Below, one piece after another: positions 17,117 to 24,052 of a DNA stretch of 32,203 nt. Numbering within the stretch: the first letter of the stretch is position 1; every line of letters starts with the position of its first letter. The stretch lies in contig JAGXFL010000010.1 in the NCBI GenBank assembly GCA_024637295.1, positions 1-32,203 on the forward strand. Reading direction: 5' to 3'. The position numbers and the translations under genes were made by a program. This DNA comes from Sulfuricurvum sp. GTDB taxonomy: Bacteria; Campylobacterota; Campylobacteria; Campylobacterales; Sulfurimonadaceae. The notes under the pieces are model-generated. The model saw only the letters and a list, made by a program, of their open reading frames with translations. It made no database searches and was not told the DNA's origin.

Positions 17117-18432
17117 TAATGTACTTTTCCTCGTAAATTTATTCGTTTGTTTGGGATAAATAAAAAACAGTTATCCCCTTCTCTTCGTTCATAGGCCAAA
17201 CAGTAATTGTGCTCTATTAAGATTGCATTTACAATGTATAAACCCAGTCCAAAGCTGTCTTTTGTCGGATGATCTTTCGTAAAAGGTTCTACATAGTAAG
17301 ACAATGGTTTTTGAAGCGCGTGCCCTTGATTGATAAAAACGATCATATCCTCTTCCATATGGATAGACATCGAATGGGTCGGTGAGTATTTAACTGCGTT
17401 GTCGATCATATTTTTAATGGCGGTTGCAAAAAGTCTGAAATTGGCTTCAATCATCACCGAACCTTCTACATTACGATCAACCCAATCAGACTCGACCATC
17501 GCCATATCAACGGCTTCATCAATAAGATCCACTAAACGAAATGCCGTCTTTTTCTCTAATGACTGGGATCCTGAGCTTACCTCTTCAATAAGTGCAAATT
17601 CATTTATAAGCCCCTCAAGACGCTCAAAAATACTTACAAAACGGGCGTGCTGCTTAGGATCAGTGATCATCGTTGTCACAATACGTCCTTTTGCAATCGG
17701 TGTTTTGAGTTCATGCATAATATTACGTAAGAAAAGGGTACGAGAATCCATCAATGCACGGATTTTCTTTTGCGTCATTTCCAATTCATTCGCGATAAGG
17801 GCAATCTCATCTTCCCCATTCATATGAAAAATCACTCCCATATTTCCCTCACCAAACGAGGCGATTTGACGACGAAGACGACGAAGCGGAGAAAGACGGT
17901 GGATGATCAAACCAAAAGCCAACAGCAATATGGTTAAAATCGTAGCATACGAATACAGCAAATTCCAAGGGCTGTACGGCTGACTGCTACGATCTTCCAA
18001 AAGAATCGGATAATGCGCGGACTGAATCCAAAAATAGATTTTTCCCTGATATTTCAGCATACTGGCATGAATATGATTCACAATGAGACTTTGATACGGT
18101 GCTTGGGGAGAAGGTTGACGACGCATTTCAATCGCAGAAACACCATTTTCTTTCAGTACTGCCCCATTGTCAATAATTGTGCGATACTCAACTTCACGTT
18201 CTATGGGATACAAATCATATATGGCTAAATTGGTTTCAAAAACAGGTAAAGAAATTTGCTTGAGCAGAAAAGTATGATAGATTTGAGAGATCAATGCGTA
18301 TTTGCCAAACATATTGTCATTATGCTTGGTCAGATTCGTTTGATAAAGCTGATAGAATGTATAACTGACACTCGACACAGTAACAATCAAGGCAAACAGT
18401 ATCGTTAAAAATACACCGTTTCGTTGCAGCAT
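17116..18432 (-). CDS. ArsS-type sensor histidine kinase
   Basis: A 438-residue membrane histidine kinase. An N-terminal membrane helix (about residues 8-30) and a second (about 157-178) enclose a periplasmic sensor domain. A HAMP-like linker leads to the phospho-acceptor His240 in LFLRNIMHELKTPIAKGR. The ATP-binding part has the N box NMIDNAVKYSP and a G box in DSFGLGLYIVN. The His-box context is the one I know from ArsS of Helicobacter and relatives, which senses acid; here the signal is unknown. It starts immediately after the stop of its response regulator and overlaps surE by one base. Confidence 0.93.
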   Translation of the reverse strand: MLQRNGVFLTILFALIVTVSSVSYTFYQLYQTNLTKHNDNMFGKYALISQIYHTFLLKQISLPVFETNLAIYDLYPIEREVEYRTIIDNGAVLKENGVSAIEMRRQPSPQAPYQSLIVNHIHASMLKYQGKIYFWIQSAHYPILLEDRSSQPYSPWNLLYSYATILTILLLAFGLIIHRLSPLRRLRRQIASFGEGNMGVIFHMNGEDEIALIANELEMTQKKIRALMDSRTLFLRNIMHELKTPIAKGRIVTTMITDPKQHARFVSIFERLEGLINEFALIEEVSSGSQSLEKKTAFRLVDLIDEAVDMAMVESDWVDRNVEGSVMIEANFRLFATAIKNMIDNAVKYSPTHSMSIHMEEDMIVFINQGHALQKPLSYYVEPFTKDHPTKDSFGLGLYIVNAILIEHNYCLAYERREGDNCFLFIPNKRINLRGKVH

Positions 18433-19095
18433 TTACTTCAGTAACTTATAGCCGATACCACGAATCGACTCTATGAGATTTTTATCCCCGATTTTATTAC
18501 GGATACGTCCCATCATGACATCAATACTTTTGTTTGAAGAGTCTTCGTTAATCGCACTTACATTGTGTATCAAGTCTTCTCTGGAGACAACCATCCCTTG
18601 CTTTTTGATCATGTGACCTAAAATCCCATACTCGGCATTGGTCAAATCTAAGGGCCGCCCTTTGTAACTGATCTGCATAGCAGACTCGTTGAGTTTAAAA
18701 TCACTTTGAGACTCTGCCGCCAATGCGACAATAGCATCGTAACGGCGTAATACTGAGTGTAAACGCGCTTCAAGCTCTCTTGGGTCATATGGCTTAGGAA
18801 GATAATCATCCGCCCCAAGTTCAAGGGCATTGATCTTGTCCGTCACATCCGATCGTGCCGATGAGATTATAATAGGGATATTTTGGCGCTCACGTATCGC
18901 TTTGCACACTTCCAATCCATCCATCCCCGGCAATGTCAAATCCAAAATAACCGCGTCAAATTTCTCCAATTTCAAGATACTCAACGCTTTAAACGGATCA
19001 TCTTCAACAGTTACTTTAAACCCGCACTGCTCTAGAAACTCACTCAATATCTCAGCTAGTTCAAGATCATCTTCAATCATTAATAATGTATTCAT
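18433..19095 (-). CDS. OmpR-family response regulator (ArsR-like)
   Basis: A 220-residue transcription factor with a receiver domain and an OmpR/PhoB winged-helix DNA-binding domain. In the receiver the acidic pocket is Glu8-Asp9, the phosphorylation site is Asp52 (VILDLTLPGMDG) and the conserved Lys is Lys101 (YLPKPYDP). The C-terminal domain shows LTNAEYGILGHMIKKQG and the recognition part NKSIDVMMGRIRNKIGD, ending IRGIGYKLL. It adjoins the kinase gene with no gap, so the two form one system. Similar pairs in the phylum are called ArsRS. It lies 34 bp after feoB; read-through from the iron operon is possible. Confidence 0.95.
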   Translation of the reverse strand: MNTLLMIEDDLELAEILSEFLEQCGFKVTVEDDPFKALSILKLEKFDAVILDLTLPGMDGLEVCKAIRERQNIPIIISSARSDVTDKINALELGADDYLPKPYDPRELEARLHSVLRRYDAIVALAAESQSDFKLNESAMQISYKGRPLDLTNAEYGILGHMIKKQGMVVSREDLIHNVSAINEDSSNKSIDVMMGRIRNKIGDKNLIESIRGIGYKLLK

Positions 19096-19129
19096 GACAC
19101 TATTGTAGCCAAGCGATGATTAACGAATG

Positions 19130-21241
19130 CTAACCGATCCACAGCGTGAAGTGATACGCAATAAATGCGAGCGAATAGGCGACAATCGTCGTAAAGGTAA
19201 ACAAGTACCCAAAATATTTAATCCCGCCCGCTTCACGGGTAAAAACAACCGATGCCGCCAAACAAGGTAAATAAGTCATGATCACCACGATAAACGCCAC
19301 TGCTGAGGGGAAAGGGATATGATCGTGAATAGCATTTACAAGTGAATTACTCTGCTCATTTGCATCGGATCCCAATGAGTACAACACGCTCATCGTTGAT
19401 ACAACGACCTCTTTTGCCGCCAATCCCGTTTGTAATGCGACTGCCATTTTCCAATCAAATCCCAATGGAATAAAAAGTGGTTCTATTGTATGCCCGATTT
19501 GCCCTAAAAAACTTGCAGAAAGCTGTTCTTCGGCAAGCTTGTTTTCGAGTTGCTTGACTTGTATTTCTGAAGTTGCAGCCTCGATTTTAGTAGCAAAACT
19601 CGTTGCTAATTCTGTATTTTTCGGATAGGTGCTCAAAAACCATACCAATAATGATGCCGCGGCGATAAAGGTTCCCGCTTTTTTCAAATACATCATCGTT
19701 TTGGTCAAAACTGTATGCCAGATCAATTTTAACGACGGTAATCTGTATTTTGGCATCTCCATAACAAACGGTTCATCGGCACCTTTGAACGCTGTCATCT
19801 TCAACACTTTTGCTGCAATTAGACCAATAATCGCCCCCAGTATATAAATCCCAAACAGTATGTTTCCAGCCATTGCAGGTCCAAAAAATGCACCCGTAAA
19901 AAGAACATACACCGGTAAACGAGCCCCACAGCTCATAAATCCGATAACAAACAGAGTTAGCAATCGATCACGATCATTTTTCAAAATACGCGCTGACATA
20001 TACGCAGGGATAGAACATCCAAAACCGCTTACTAACGGGATAAACGACTGGCCGTGAAGACCAAATTTATGGAAAAATCCATCAAGTAAAAAAGCAACGC
20101 GCGACATGTACCCCGTCGATTCCAATAATGCGATACCGACAAATAAAATGACAATATTAGGGACAAATAAGATAACAGCACCTACCCCTGAGATCACCCC
20201 ATCTACAATCAGTGATCGTATTTCTTCATTGCCAATAGTAGCACCGACTGTCTCTCCAAGCCATCCAAAAAATACATTTATCAAATCCATCGGAATCGAA
20301 CCGATTTCAAATGTGAGTTGAAACAGTCCCCACATAAAAAAGAGAAAAATCGGAATTCCAAAAAACGGATGGATCAATACCGAATCAATTTTTTCGGTTA
20401 ATGTTTTTTTACTCTGTGCCGTGATATTTGTCTTAACGGTTTCCGCAAGGATCCCTCGATTGAAAGCACGATATTCTTCTGCAAAAGCCTCTTTCATATC
20501 ATCCGTATCGTGATGCAATAAAACGTGATGATCTGCTTCGATAAGTATCGGTTGCAATTCAATCCATAAGGGATTATCGTGCAGTACACGATAGGTCTTG
20601 GTCTCTTTTTGGAGAAGATTGATCGCGATATTACGGTTGCTGATCGCCGCAGTAAAACGATGACGGTTGAGATAGTTTTCAATGAGGCCAATCTCCTCTT
20701 CCACTGCTTCGCTGAAAATCAGTTTTTGCTCCTGTACCGGTTCATTAATCACTTCGATAACCGATTGTATCAGCTCATCAAGCCCGGACTTAGCAACTGC
20801 TGAAACGCTGACACACGGAATACCTAGAAGCTGTGACAGATACCCAGCATTGATTACGATCCCTTCTTTGTCTGCTTCGTCACTCATATTGAGTGCCAAT
20901 ACCATTTTTTTGCTCATCGTCATCAGTTCTGCTGTGAGCTGAAGATTTTTTTCCATATTCGTAGAATCGAGGACATTGATGATGATGTCGTACGGTTCAT
21001 TGATCAAAAATTCATGGGTAACACGCTCTTCAATCGAATAATCGGTAAATGCATAGGTCCCCGGTAAATCGATGATTTTAAAATCGTATCCGTCTATTTC
21101 AAACGAGACTTGTGTTTTTTCAACCGTGACACCGGTGAAGTTCCCCACATGCAGTCGCGCGCCAGAAATTGAGTTTATGAGCATACTTTTACCCACATTA
21201 GGCTGTCCTACGAGGGCAATAGTGATTTGCTTAGCGGACAT
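19130..21241 (-). CDS. feoB: Ferrous iron transporter FeoB
   Basis: FeoB is the inner-membrane GTPase that imports Fe(II). The 703-residue protein starts with a G domain: GQPNVGKS (12-19, G1), GVTVEK (G2), DLPGTYAF (G3) and ALNMSDEA (G4). A helical regulator follows. The membrane part begins at about residue 280 and includes the two gate motifs, with conserved Cys in SGFGCSIPAYMSARI and in FMSCGARLPVYVLF. A later conserved segment reads LAAKEVVVSTMSVLY. The ATG overlaps feoA by 11 bp. The length is slightly below E. coli FeoB (773 residues), as is common outside enterics. Confidence 0.97.
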   Translation of the reverse strand: MSAKQITIALVGQPNVGKSMLINSISGARLHVGNFTGVTVEKTQVSFEIDGYDFKIIDLPGTYAFTDYSIEERVTHEFLINEPYDIIINVLDSTNMEKNLQLTAELMTMSKKMVLALNMSDEADKEGIVINAGYLSQLLGIPCVSVSAVAKSGLDELIQSVIEVINEPVQEQKLIFSEAVEEEIGLIENYLNRHRFTAAISNRNIAINLLQKETKTYRVLHDNPLWIELQPILIEADHHVLLHHDTDDMKEAFAEEYRAFNRGILAETVKTNITAQSKKTLTEKIDSVLIHPFFGIPIFLFFMWGLFQLTFEIGSIPMDLINVFFGWLGETVGATIGNEEIRSLIVDGVISGVGAVILFVPNIVILFVGIALLESTGYMSRVAFLLDGFFHKFGLHGQSFIPLVSGFGCSIPAYMSARILKNDRDRLLTLFVIGFMSCGARLPVYVLFTGAFFGPAMAGNILFGIYILGAIIGLIAAKVLKMTAFKGADEPFVMEMPKYRLPSLKLIWHTVLTKTMMYLKKAGTFIAAASLLVWFLSTYPKNTELATSFATKIEAATSEIQVKQLENKLAEEQLSASFLGQIGHTIEPLFIPLGFDWKMAVALQTGLAAKEVVVSTMSVLYSLGSDANEQSNSLVNAIHDHIPFPSAVAFIVVIMTYLPCLAASVVFTREAGGIKYFGYLFTFTTIVAYSLAFIAYHFTLWIG

Positions 21242-21479
21242 TACAGACCTCGATCAATGCTGCTTCTTCTTTGCGAAGTGCAATGTTCAAAGTTCCCACT
21301 TTTACCTCAAAGGTGCTTTTCGTAGGTGAACATTCCATCATGACCAAATCTACTCCACGCATCAGCCCAAAAGAGACTAAACGCTGCTTGAGAGGCCCCG
21401 TAGCATTTATTTTACAGACCGTTGCCATCCCGCCTTTGGTACAGGCACTCAGCAAAGTCATGGTGGATTTTTCACTCAT
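21231..21479 (-). CDS. feoA: Ferrous iron transport protein FeoA
   Basis: An 82-residue SH3-like protein that works with FeoB at the cytoplasmic face. The core sequence GPLKQRLVSFGLMRGVDLVMM matches the FeoA hallmark (a basic residue, L-x-x-x-G-(L/F)-x-x-G), and IALRKEEAALIEV forms the typical end. Cys14 and Cys21 near the N-terminus are unusual extras. AAGGAAG lies just before the ATG. The gene follows the porin stop by 15 bp and overlaps feoB, so all three are expected to be one transcript under the Fur boxes upstream of the porin. Confidence 0.93.
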   Translation of the reverse strand: MSEKSTMTLLSACTKGGMATVCKINATGPLKQRLVSFGLMRGVDLVMMECSPTKSTFEVKVGTLNIALRKEEAALIEVCNVR

Positions 21480-21494
21480 TGTCTTCCTTATGTA

Positions 21495-22712
21495 TTAAAA
21501 GCGATAGTGCAAACGTGCTAAAAAGCGATCATATCCTGCATCGCCCCCACTTCCATCTGCGTTATCATACTTGTCATTTAACTTTGCGTAACTGACATCC
21601 AGACTCATCACTTCACTGTGCGTATACGTTGCGATTACATCCAACTCAGTCATTTTAGTAGCAGCAGGAGCACTTTTAAACTCCCCATACAATGTCGTAA
21701 TACTCAAATCTTTGATTCCCACATCCGTCATATCCACAACTGCCTTATATTGATAGGCTTTGGCATCTTCAATTCCCATGATCGTCCACTCCTCCATTGA
21801 GGTATAGTAAGCTCCTCCACCAAGCCCAAGATCCAATGATTTTCCCTCTTTATTCGATACGGCATTGTATGCTGCACCTAGTGTGAGCATCTTCCATTGC
21901 CCATTCAAAGCTAACCCATAGATATGTCCATCCGTACCGGATAAGGTTCCGTCTGCTTTCCTATCTTCATTAATATTCGCATACTGTCCCATAAAAGTGA
22001 ATCCCAATGCATCCGTAGCCTTCACGTTGTAACTGGCATCGGTATAAAACGTGTCTGCTTTTTTATCAATTGAATAAAACCACCCTTGTACCATTAAGTC
22101 ATCAATGCTTTCATTGATAACACCAAACAGTGCTTCACCGTGACTCTCTTCTGCCACTTTTTTAAACTTCGAAATATCAGCACCTGAATCATATCCTGCC
22201 CAACGTTTGATATATCCTGCGGTTAGGGTTGTTTTATCAATACCGCTGTAAGTTGCCAATGCCGCCTCGTATCCATCTGGAAGCATACGAATGTCATCCG
22301 TATTGACCAATGGGGTATCGATGAGTTGACGACCAACACGCACATTTAGATCATTTGCATTGTAATCCACATACGCTTCTCCGACATAGACAAATGAATT
22401 CGCATTTTCACCTAAAAAATCAAGATCACTTTTATCCTCAAAACGTGATCCCGTTGCAAAAGGGAACTTTTGAACACCATAACCTGCAACACCCAGCTTT
22501 AACCCATTCCATGCCGGTGTTTCGTATTTCAAAATACCGCCAAGAGCTGTCGTATATCTATGAGGCCCAACAGCATTATCCTGATCCACATACCCTAATC
22601 GGACCAATCCACTCACAGTTCCCTTATCCTCAGGAATAACACTCCCTACAAGTGCCAATTGTGTACTGGCAACCAAACTCATTATAATAACTTTACTTTT
22701 TGAACTCATCAT
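21495..22712 (-). CDS. OprD-like outer membrane porin
   Basis: A 405-residue outer-membrane beta-barrel protein. The N-terminal signal peptide runs to about residue 24 (KVIIMSLVASTQLALVGS). The mature part has alternating short amphipathic strands and ends in Phe (LARLHYRF), as needed for barrel assembly. The segment VNTDDIRMLPDGYEAALATYSG and the RVGRQLIDTPLVN before it match OprD-type porins of Campylobacterota. Substrate cannot be read from sequence. The gene leads the feoAB transcript behind two Fur-like boxes, so a role in passage of iron or an iron-related solute is plausible. Two ATGs stand in a row; the second (22709) has the better spacing to GGGAG. Confidence 0.87.
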   Translation of the reverse strand: MMSSKSKVIIMSLVASTQLALVGSVIPEDKGTVSGLVRLGYVDQDNAVGPHRYTTALGGILKYETPAWNGLKLGVAGYGVQKFPFATGSRFEDKSDLDFLGENANSFVYVGEAYVDYNANDLNVRVGRQLIDTPLVNTDDIRMLPDGYEAALATYSGIDKTTLTAGYIKRWAGYDSGADISKFKKVAEESHGEALFGVINESIDDLMVQGWFYSIDKKADTFYTDASYNVKATDALGFTFMGQYANINEDRKADGTLSGTDGHIYGLALNGQWKMLTLGAAYNAVSNKEGKSLDLGLGGGAYYTSMEEWTIMGIEDAKAYQYKAVVDMTDVGIKDLSITTLYGEFKSAPAATKMTELDVIATYTHSEVMSLDVSYAKLNDKYDNADGSGGDAGYDRFLARLHYRF

Positions 22713-22736
22713 GCTCCCGATCCTATGATTATAAAA

Positions 22737-22751
22737 TGATACCTATTATCA
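22737..22751. promoter_or_regulatory. Fur-box-like palindrome, porin-proximal
   Basis: TGATACCTATTATCA: arms TGATA and TATCA are perfect inverted repeats. Compared with the 7-1-7 Fur motif TGATAAT-N-ATTATCA it differs at two positions in the left half. It is 4 bp from a minus-strand TATAAT (22733-22728), the likely -10 of the porin-feoAB promoter, where binding would block RNA polymerase. Confidence 0.65.
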
Positions 22752-22773
22752 ACTTAGTCCATTCTTAACTATT

Positions 22774-22788
22774 TGATAATACTTATCA
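22774..22788. promoter_or_regulatory. Fur-box-like palindrome, distal
   Basis: TGATAATACTTATCA differs from the 7-1-7 Fur motif TGATAAT-N-ATTATCA at one position only. Its centre is 37 bp from the centre of the first box. It lies between the porin-feoAB promoter and the divergent phosphatidyltransferase promoter, and could affect both. Confidence 0.72.
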
Positions 22789-22820
22789 TTTATCTTATGC
22801 AAATCCTTTTGCGACTTCGT

Positions 22821-22826
22821 TATAAT
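22821..22826 (+). promoter_or_regulatory. Candidate -10 box for the phosphatidyltransferase gene
   Basis: A perfect TATAAT 35 nt before the ATG at 22861. The -35 region has no good match, which is common in this phylum. A TTAGGAAAG ribosome binding site follows at about 22846-22854. Confidence 0.45.
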
Positions 22827-22860
22827 TGCACATACCATTCCCTATTAGGAAAGAACCCAT

Positions 22861-23409
22861 ATGAACTTTTTATACAAATCAACCAGTCACTTTAATCTTG
22901 CAAACCTTTTTACAATGGTCAACATCACCTGCGGCTTACTAGCAACTTATTTTATCACACAAAATCAATTTATTCTTGCAATTGTCCTCGCATGGATAGG
23001 GGGAGCATTTGATATCTTTGATGGAAAAATCGCTCGAAAGTTTGGACTTTCCAATGAATTTGGAGTACAACTTGACTCTTTTGCTGACTTTTTATCGTTT
23101 GTACTGGTACCCACTTTCTTGATTTTTCAAGCCGTATATTCGACTTTGGAAGGAGTTTCATTAATAGTAGTTGCTGTTGGATCGATTTACTATGTCATCA
23201 GCGGTCTTCGACGACTCATTCAGTTTAATATCAATACTGATGCAGGGGAAGTTAGCAAATATTTTACCGGTGTACCCACCCCACTTGGAGCGATTCTGCT
23301 ATGGGTTGTCTATCTTGCGTCACCGTTGATCACGTGGGTGGGAGTTTTGGTTTTTATGATCATTATCGGGGCATTGCTCAATTCGAAAGTAAAAATTCCT
23401 CATCTGTAA
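22861..23409 (+). CDS. pssA: CDP-alcohol phosphatidyltransferase, phosphatidylserine-synthase-like
   Basis: A 182-residue integral membrane enzyme that transfers a phosphatidyl group from CDP-diacylglycerol to an alcohol. The full family signature D-G-x2-A-R-x8-G-x3-D-x3-D is present at Asp54-Gly55, Ala58-Arg59, Gly68, Asp72 and Asp76. The N-terminal NLANLFTMVNITCGL and the later SGLRRLIQFN are most like phosphatidylserine synthases, which use serine on the way to phosphatidylethanolamine. At 182 residues it is shorter than the usual 230-250, so a second such gene elsewhere or another alcohol substrate is possible. Its last 10 codons and stop lie in the 40 bp direct repeat that bounds the toxin-antitoxin cassette. 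Confidence 0.85.
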   Translation: MNFLYKSTSHFNLANLFTMVNITCGLLATYFITQNQFILAIVLAWIGGAFDIFDGKIARKFGLSNEFGVQLDSFADFLSFVLVPTFLIFQAVYSTLEGVSLIVVAVGSIYYVISGLRRLIQFNINTDAGEVSKYFTGVPTPLGAILLWVVYLASPLITWVGVLVFMIIIGALLNSKVKIPHL

Positions 23410-23417
23410 TATTTTCT
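23378..23417 (+). repeat. Left copy of a perfect 40 bp direct repeat
   Basis: Forty bases starting TCAATTCGAAAGTAAAAATT and ending ATATTTTCT recur without mismatch at 24013-24052, 635 bp away. This copy encodes the C-terminus SKVKIPHL and stop of the phosphatidyltransferase. Its first three bases are also the complement of the rmuC stop codon. Bases on both outer sides differ between the copies. Confidence 0.95.
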
Positions 23418-23425
23418 TATTTTCC

Positions 23426-23454
23426 GTTCGTGGTGAGCTTGTCGAACCATGAAC
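23426..23454. repeat. REP-like palindrome
   Basis: GTTCGTGGT (23426-23434) pairs with ACCATGAAC (23446-23454) in nine base pairs, one of them G-T, around the core GAGCTTGTCGA. The core and arms closely resemble a REP-type dispersed palindrome (TTCGTCCTGAGCTTGTCGAA type) found in many bacterial genomes. Between two 3' ends it may also work as a bidirectional terminator. It lies 9 bp inside the left 40 bp repeat, so it came in with the cassette or entered it later. Confidence 0.65.
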
Positions 23455-23459
23455 TATGA

Positions 23460-23744
23460 TTACCCATACGCATTTTGACGATGTTTAAAATCGACCACGA
23501 TAATGATAACTTTCCCATCATCTATAAGATAAAAAAGACGATAATCACCGAGACGGTATCGGTAATACCCCTCAAACTCCCCTTTGAGCTTTTTGATATT
23601 CGTTCCATAGTAGGGATTTTGTTTCAATTGAGGATAGACGATATTGGTAATTTTCGTATACTGTTTTTTGTCGATACTTACTTTTATTTTTTCAAAGCTT
23701 TTCGTTTCAGCAATTGAAAACTCAGACAAACGTATATTCTCCAT
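23460..23744 (-). CDS. RelE/ParE-family toxin
   Basis: A 94-residue toxin of the RelE/ParE superfamily, expected to cut mRNA on the ribosome or to poison gyrase. The typical C-terminal core is present: IKKLKGEFEGYYRYRLGDYRLF, then YLIDDGKVIIIVVDFKHRQNAYG. The Arg residues in the YRYRLGDYRLFY strand and the final H-R-x-x-x-Y match RelE-type active sites better than ParE. I chose the ATG at 23744, which has GAAGAAG upstream; a TTG at 23759 is also open. It overlaps the antitoxin gene by 23 bp. It is part of the segment bounded by the 40 bp repeats. Confidence 0.9.
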   Translation of the reverse strand: MENIRLSEFSIAETKSFEKIKVSIDKKQYTKITNIVYPQLKQNPYYGTNIKKLKGEFEGYYRYRLGDYRLFYLIDDGKVIIIVVDFKHRQNAYG

Positions 23745-23958
23745 TTTTTGCTTCTTCAAAACCTTTTCTCAAATTTTGAACCAACTCTTTATCTCTCATA
23801 ATTTCAGCCATTTCCGTATTATCTACATATTGAGAAGAGGAAAGATATTGCAGTGTCGCAAACTCTATGAAGTTTGAAATATTTCTCCGTTCTCCAGAAG
23901 CTGCAAGAGAAATCATTTGATAAACCGAGTCATCCACCCTCATTGTTACTGTTTTCAT
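23722..23958 (-). CDS. Ribbon-helix-helix antitoxin
   Basis: A 78-residue partner of the RelE-like toxin. The N-terminus MKTVTMRVDDSVYQMISLAA forms the beta strand and first helix of a ribbon-helix-helix DNA-binding fold, and ERRNISNFIEFATLQYL gives the second helix. The charged C-terminus (EMAEIMRDKELVQNLRKGFEEAKNG) would wrap the toxin. AAAAAGGAGAT lies before the ATG. Three TATTCA repeats in 10 bp register upstream are a likely operator for self-repression. The antitoxin is transcribed first and the toxin start lies within its 3' end, the usual order. Confidence 0.9.
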   Translation of the reverse strand: MKTVTMRVDDSVYQMISLAASGERRNISNFIEFATLQYLSSSQYVDNTEMAEIMRDKELVQNLRKGFEEAKNGEYTFV

Positions 23959-23970
23959 AATATCTCCTTT

Positions 23971-24007
23971 TTATTCATAATAAAACAATTGTATTCAATT
24001 TTATTCA
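23971..24007 (-). promoter_or_regulatory. Likely antitoxin operator: three TATTCA boxes
   Basis: TATTCA occurs at 23972-23977, 23992-23997 and 24002-24007, all in the same direction, with starts 20 and 10 bp apart. That puts every box on the same DNA face, as for ribbon-helix-helix dimers binding side by side. An ACAATTGT palindrome (23985-23992) lies between. The block covers the expected promoter of the antitoxin-toxin pair and ends 5 bp before the right 40 bp repeat. Confidence 0.6.
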
Positions 24008-24012
24008 CAATG

Positions 24013-24052
24013 TCAATTCGAAAGTAAAAATTCCTCATCTGTAATATTTTCT
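24013..24052 (+). repeat. Right copy of the perfect 40 bp direct repeat
   Basis: This copy is identical to 23378-23417. Read on the minus strand it encodes the C-terminus NITDEEFLLSN and stop of RmuC. The repeat begins exactly at the complement of the rmuC stop codon. With both copies, the phosphatidyltransferase and rmuC each retain a complete 3' end. Confidence 0.95.

Noticed and set aside
17330-17827. A 165-codon + strand ORF opposite the histidine kinase
   Set aside because: It is Ser/Ile-rich, as expected from the reverse of kinase codons, and has no ribosome binding site.
23378-24052. Insertion sequence or integron cassette
   Set aside because: No transposase, integrase, attC-like structure or terminal inverted repeats. 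Only direct repeats and two toxin-antitoxin genes are present.
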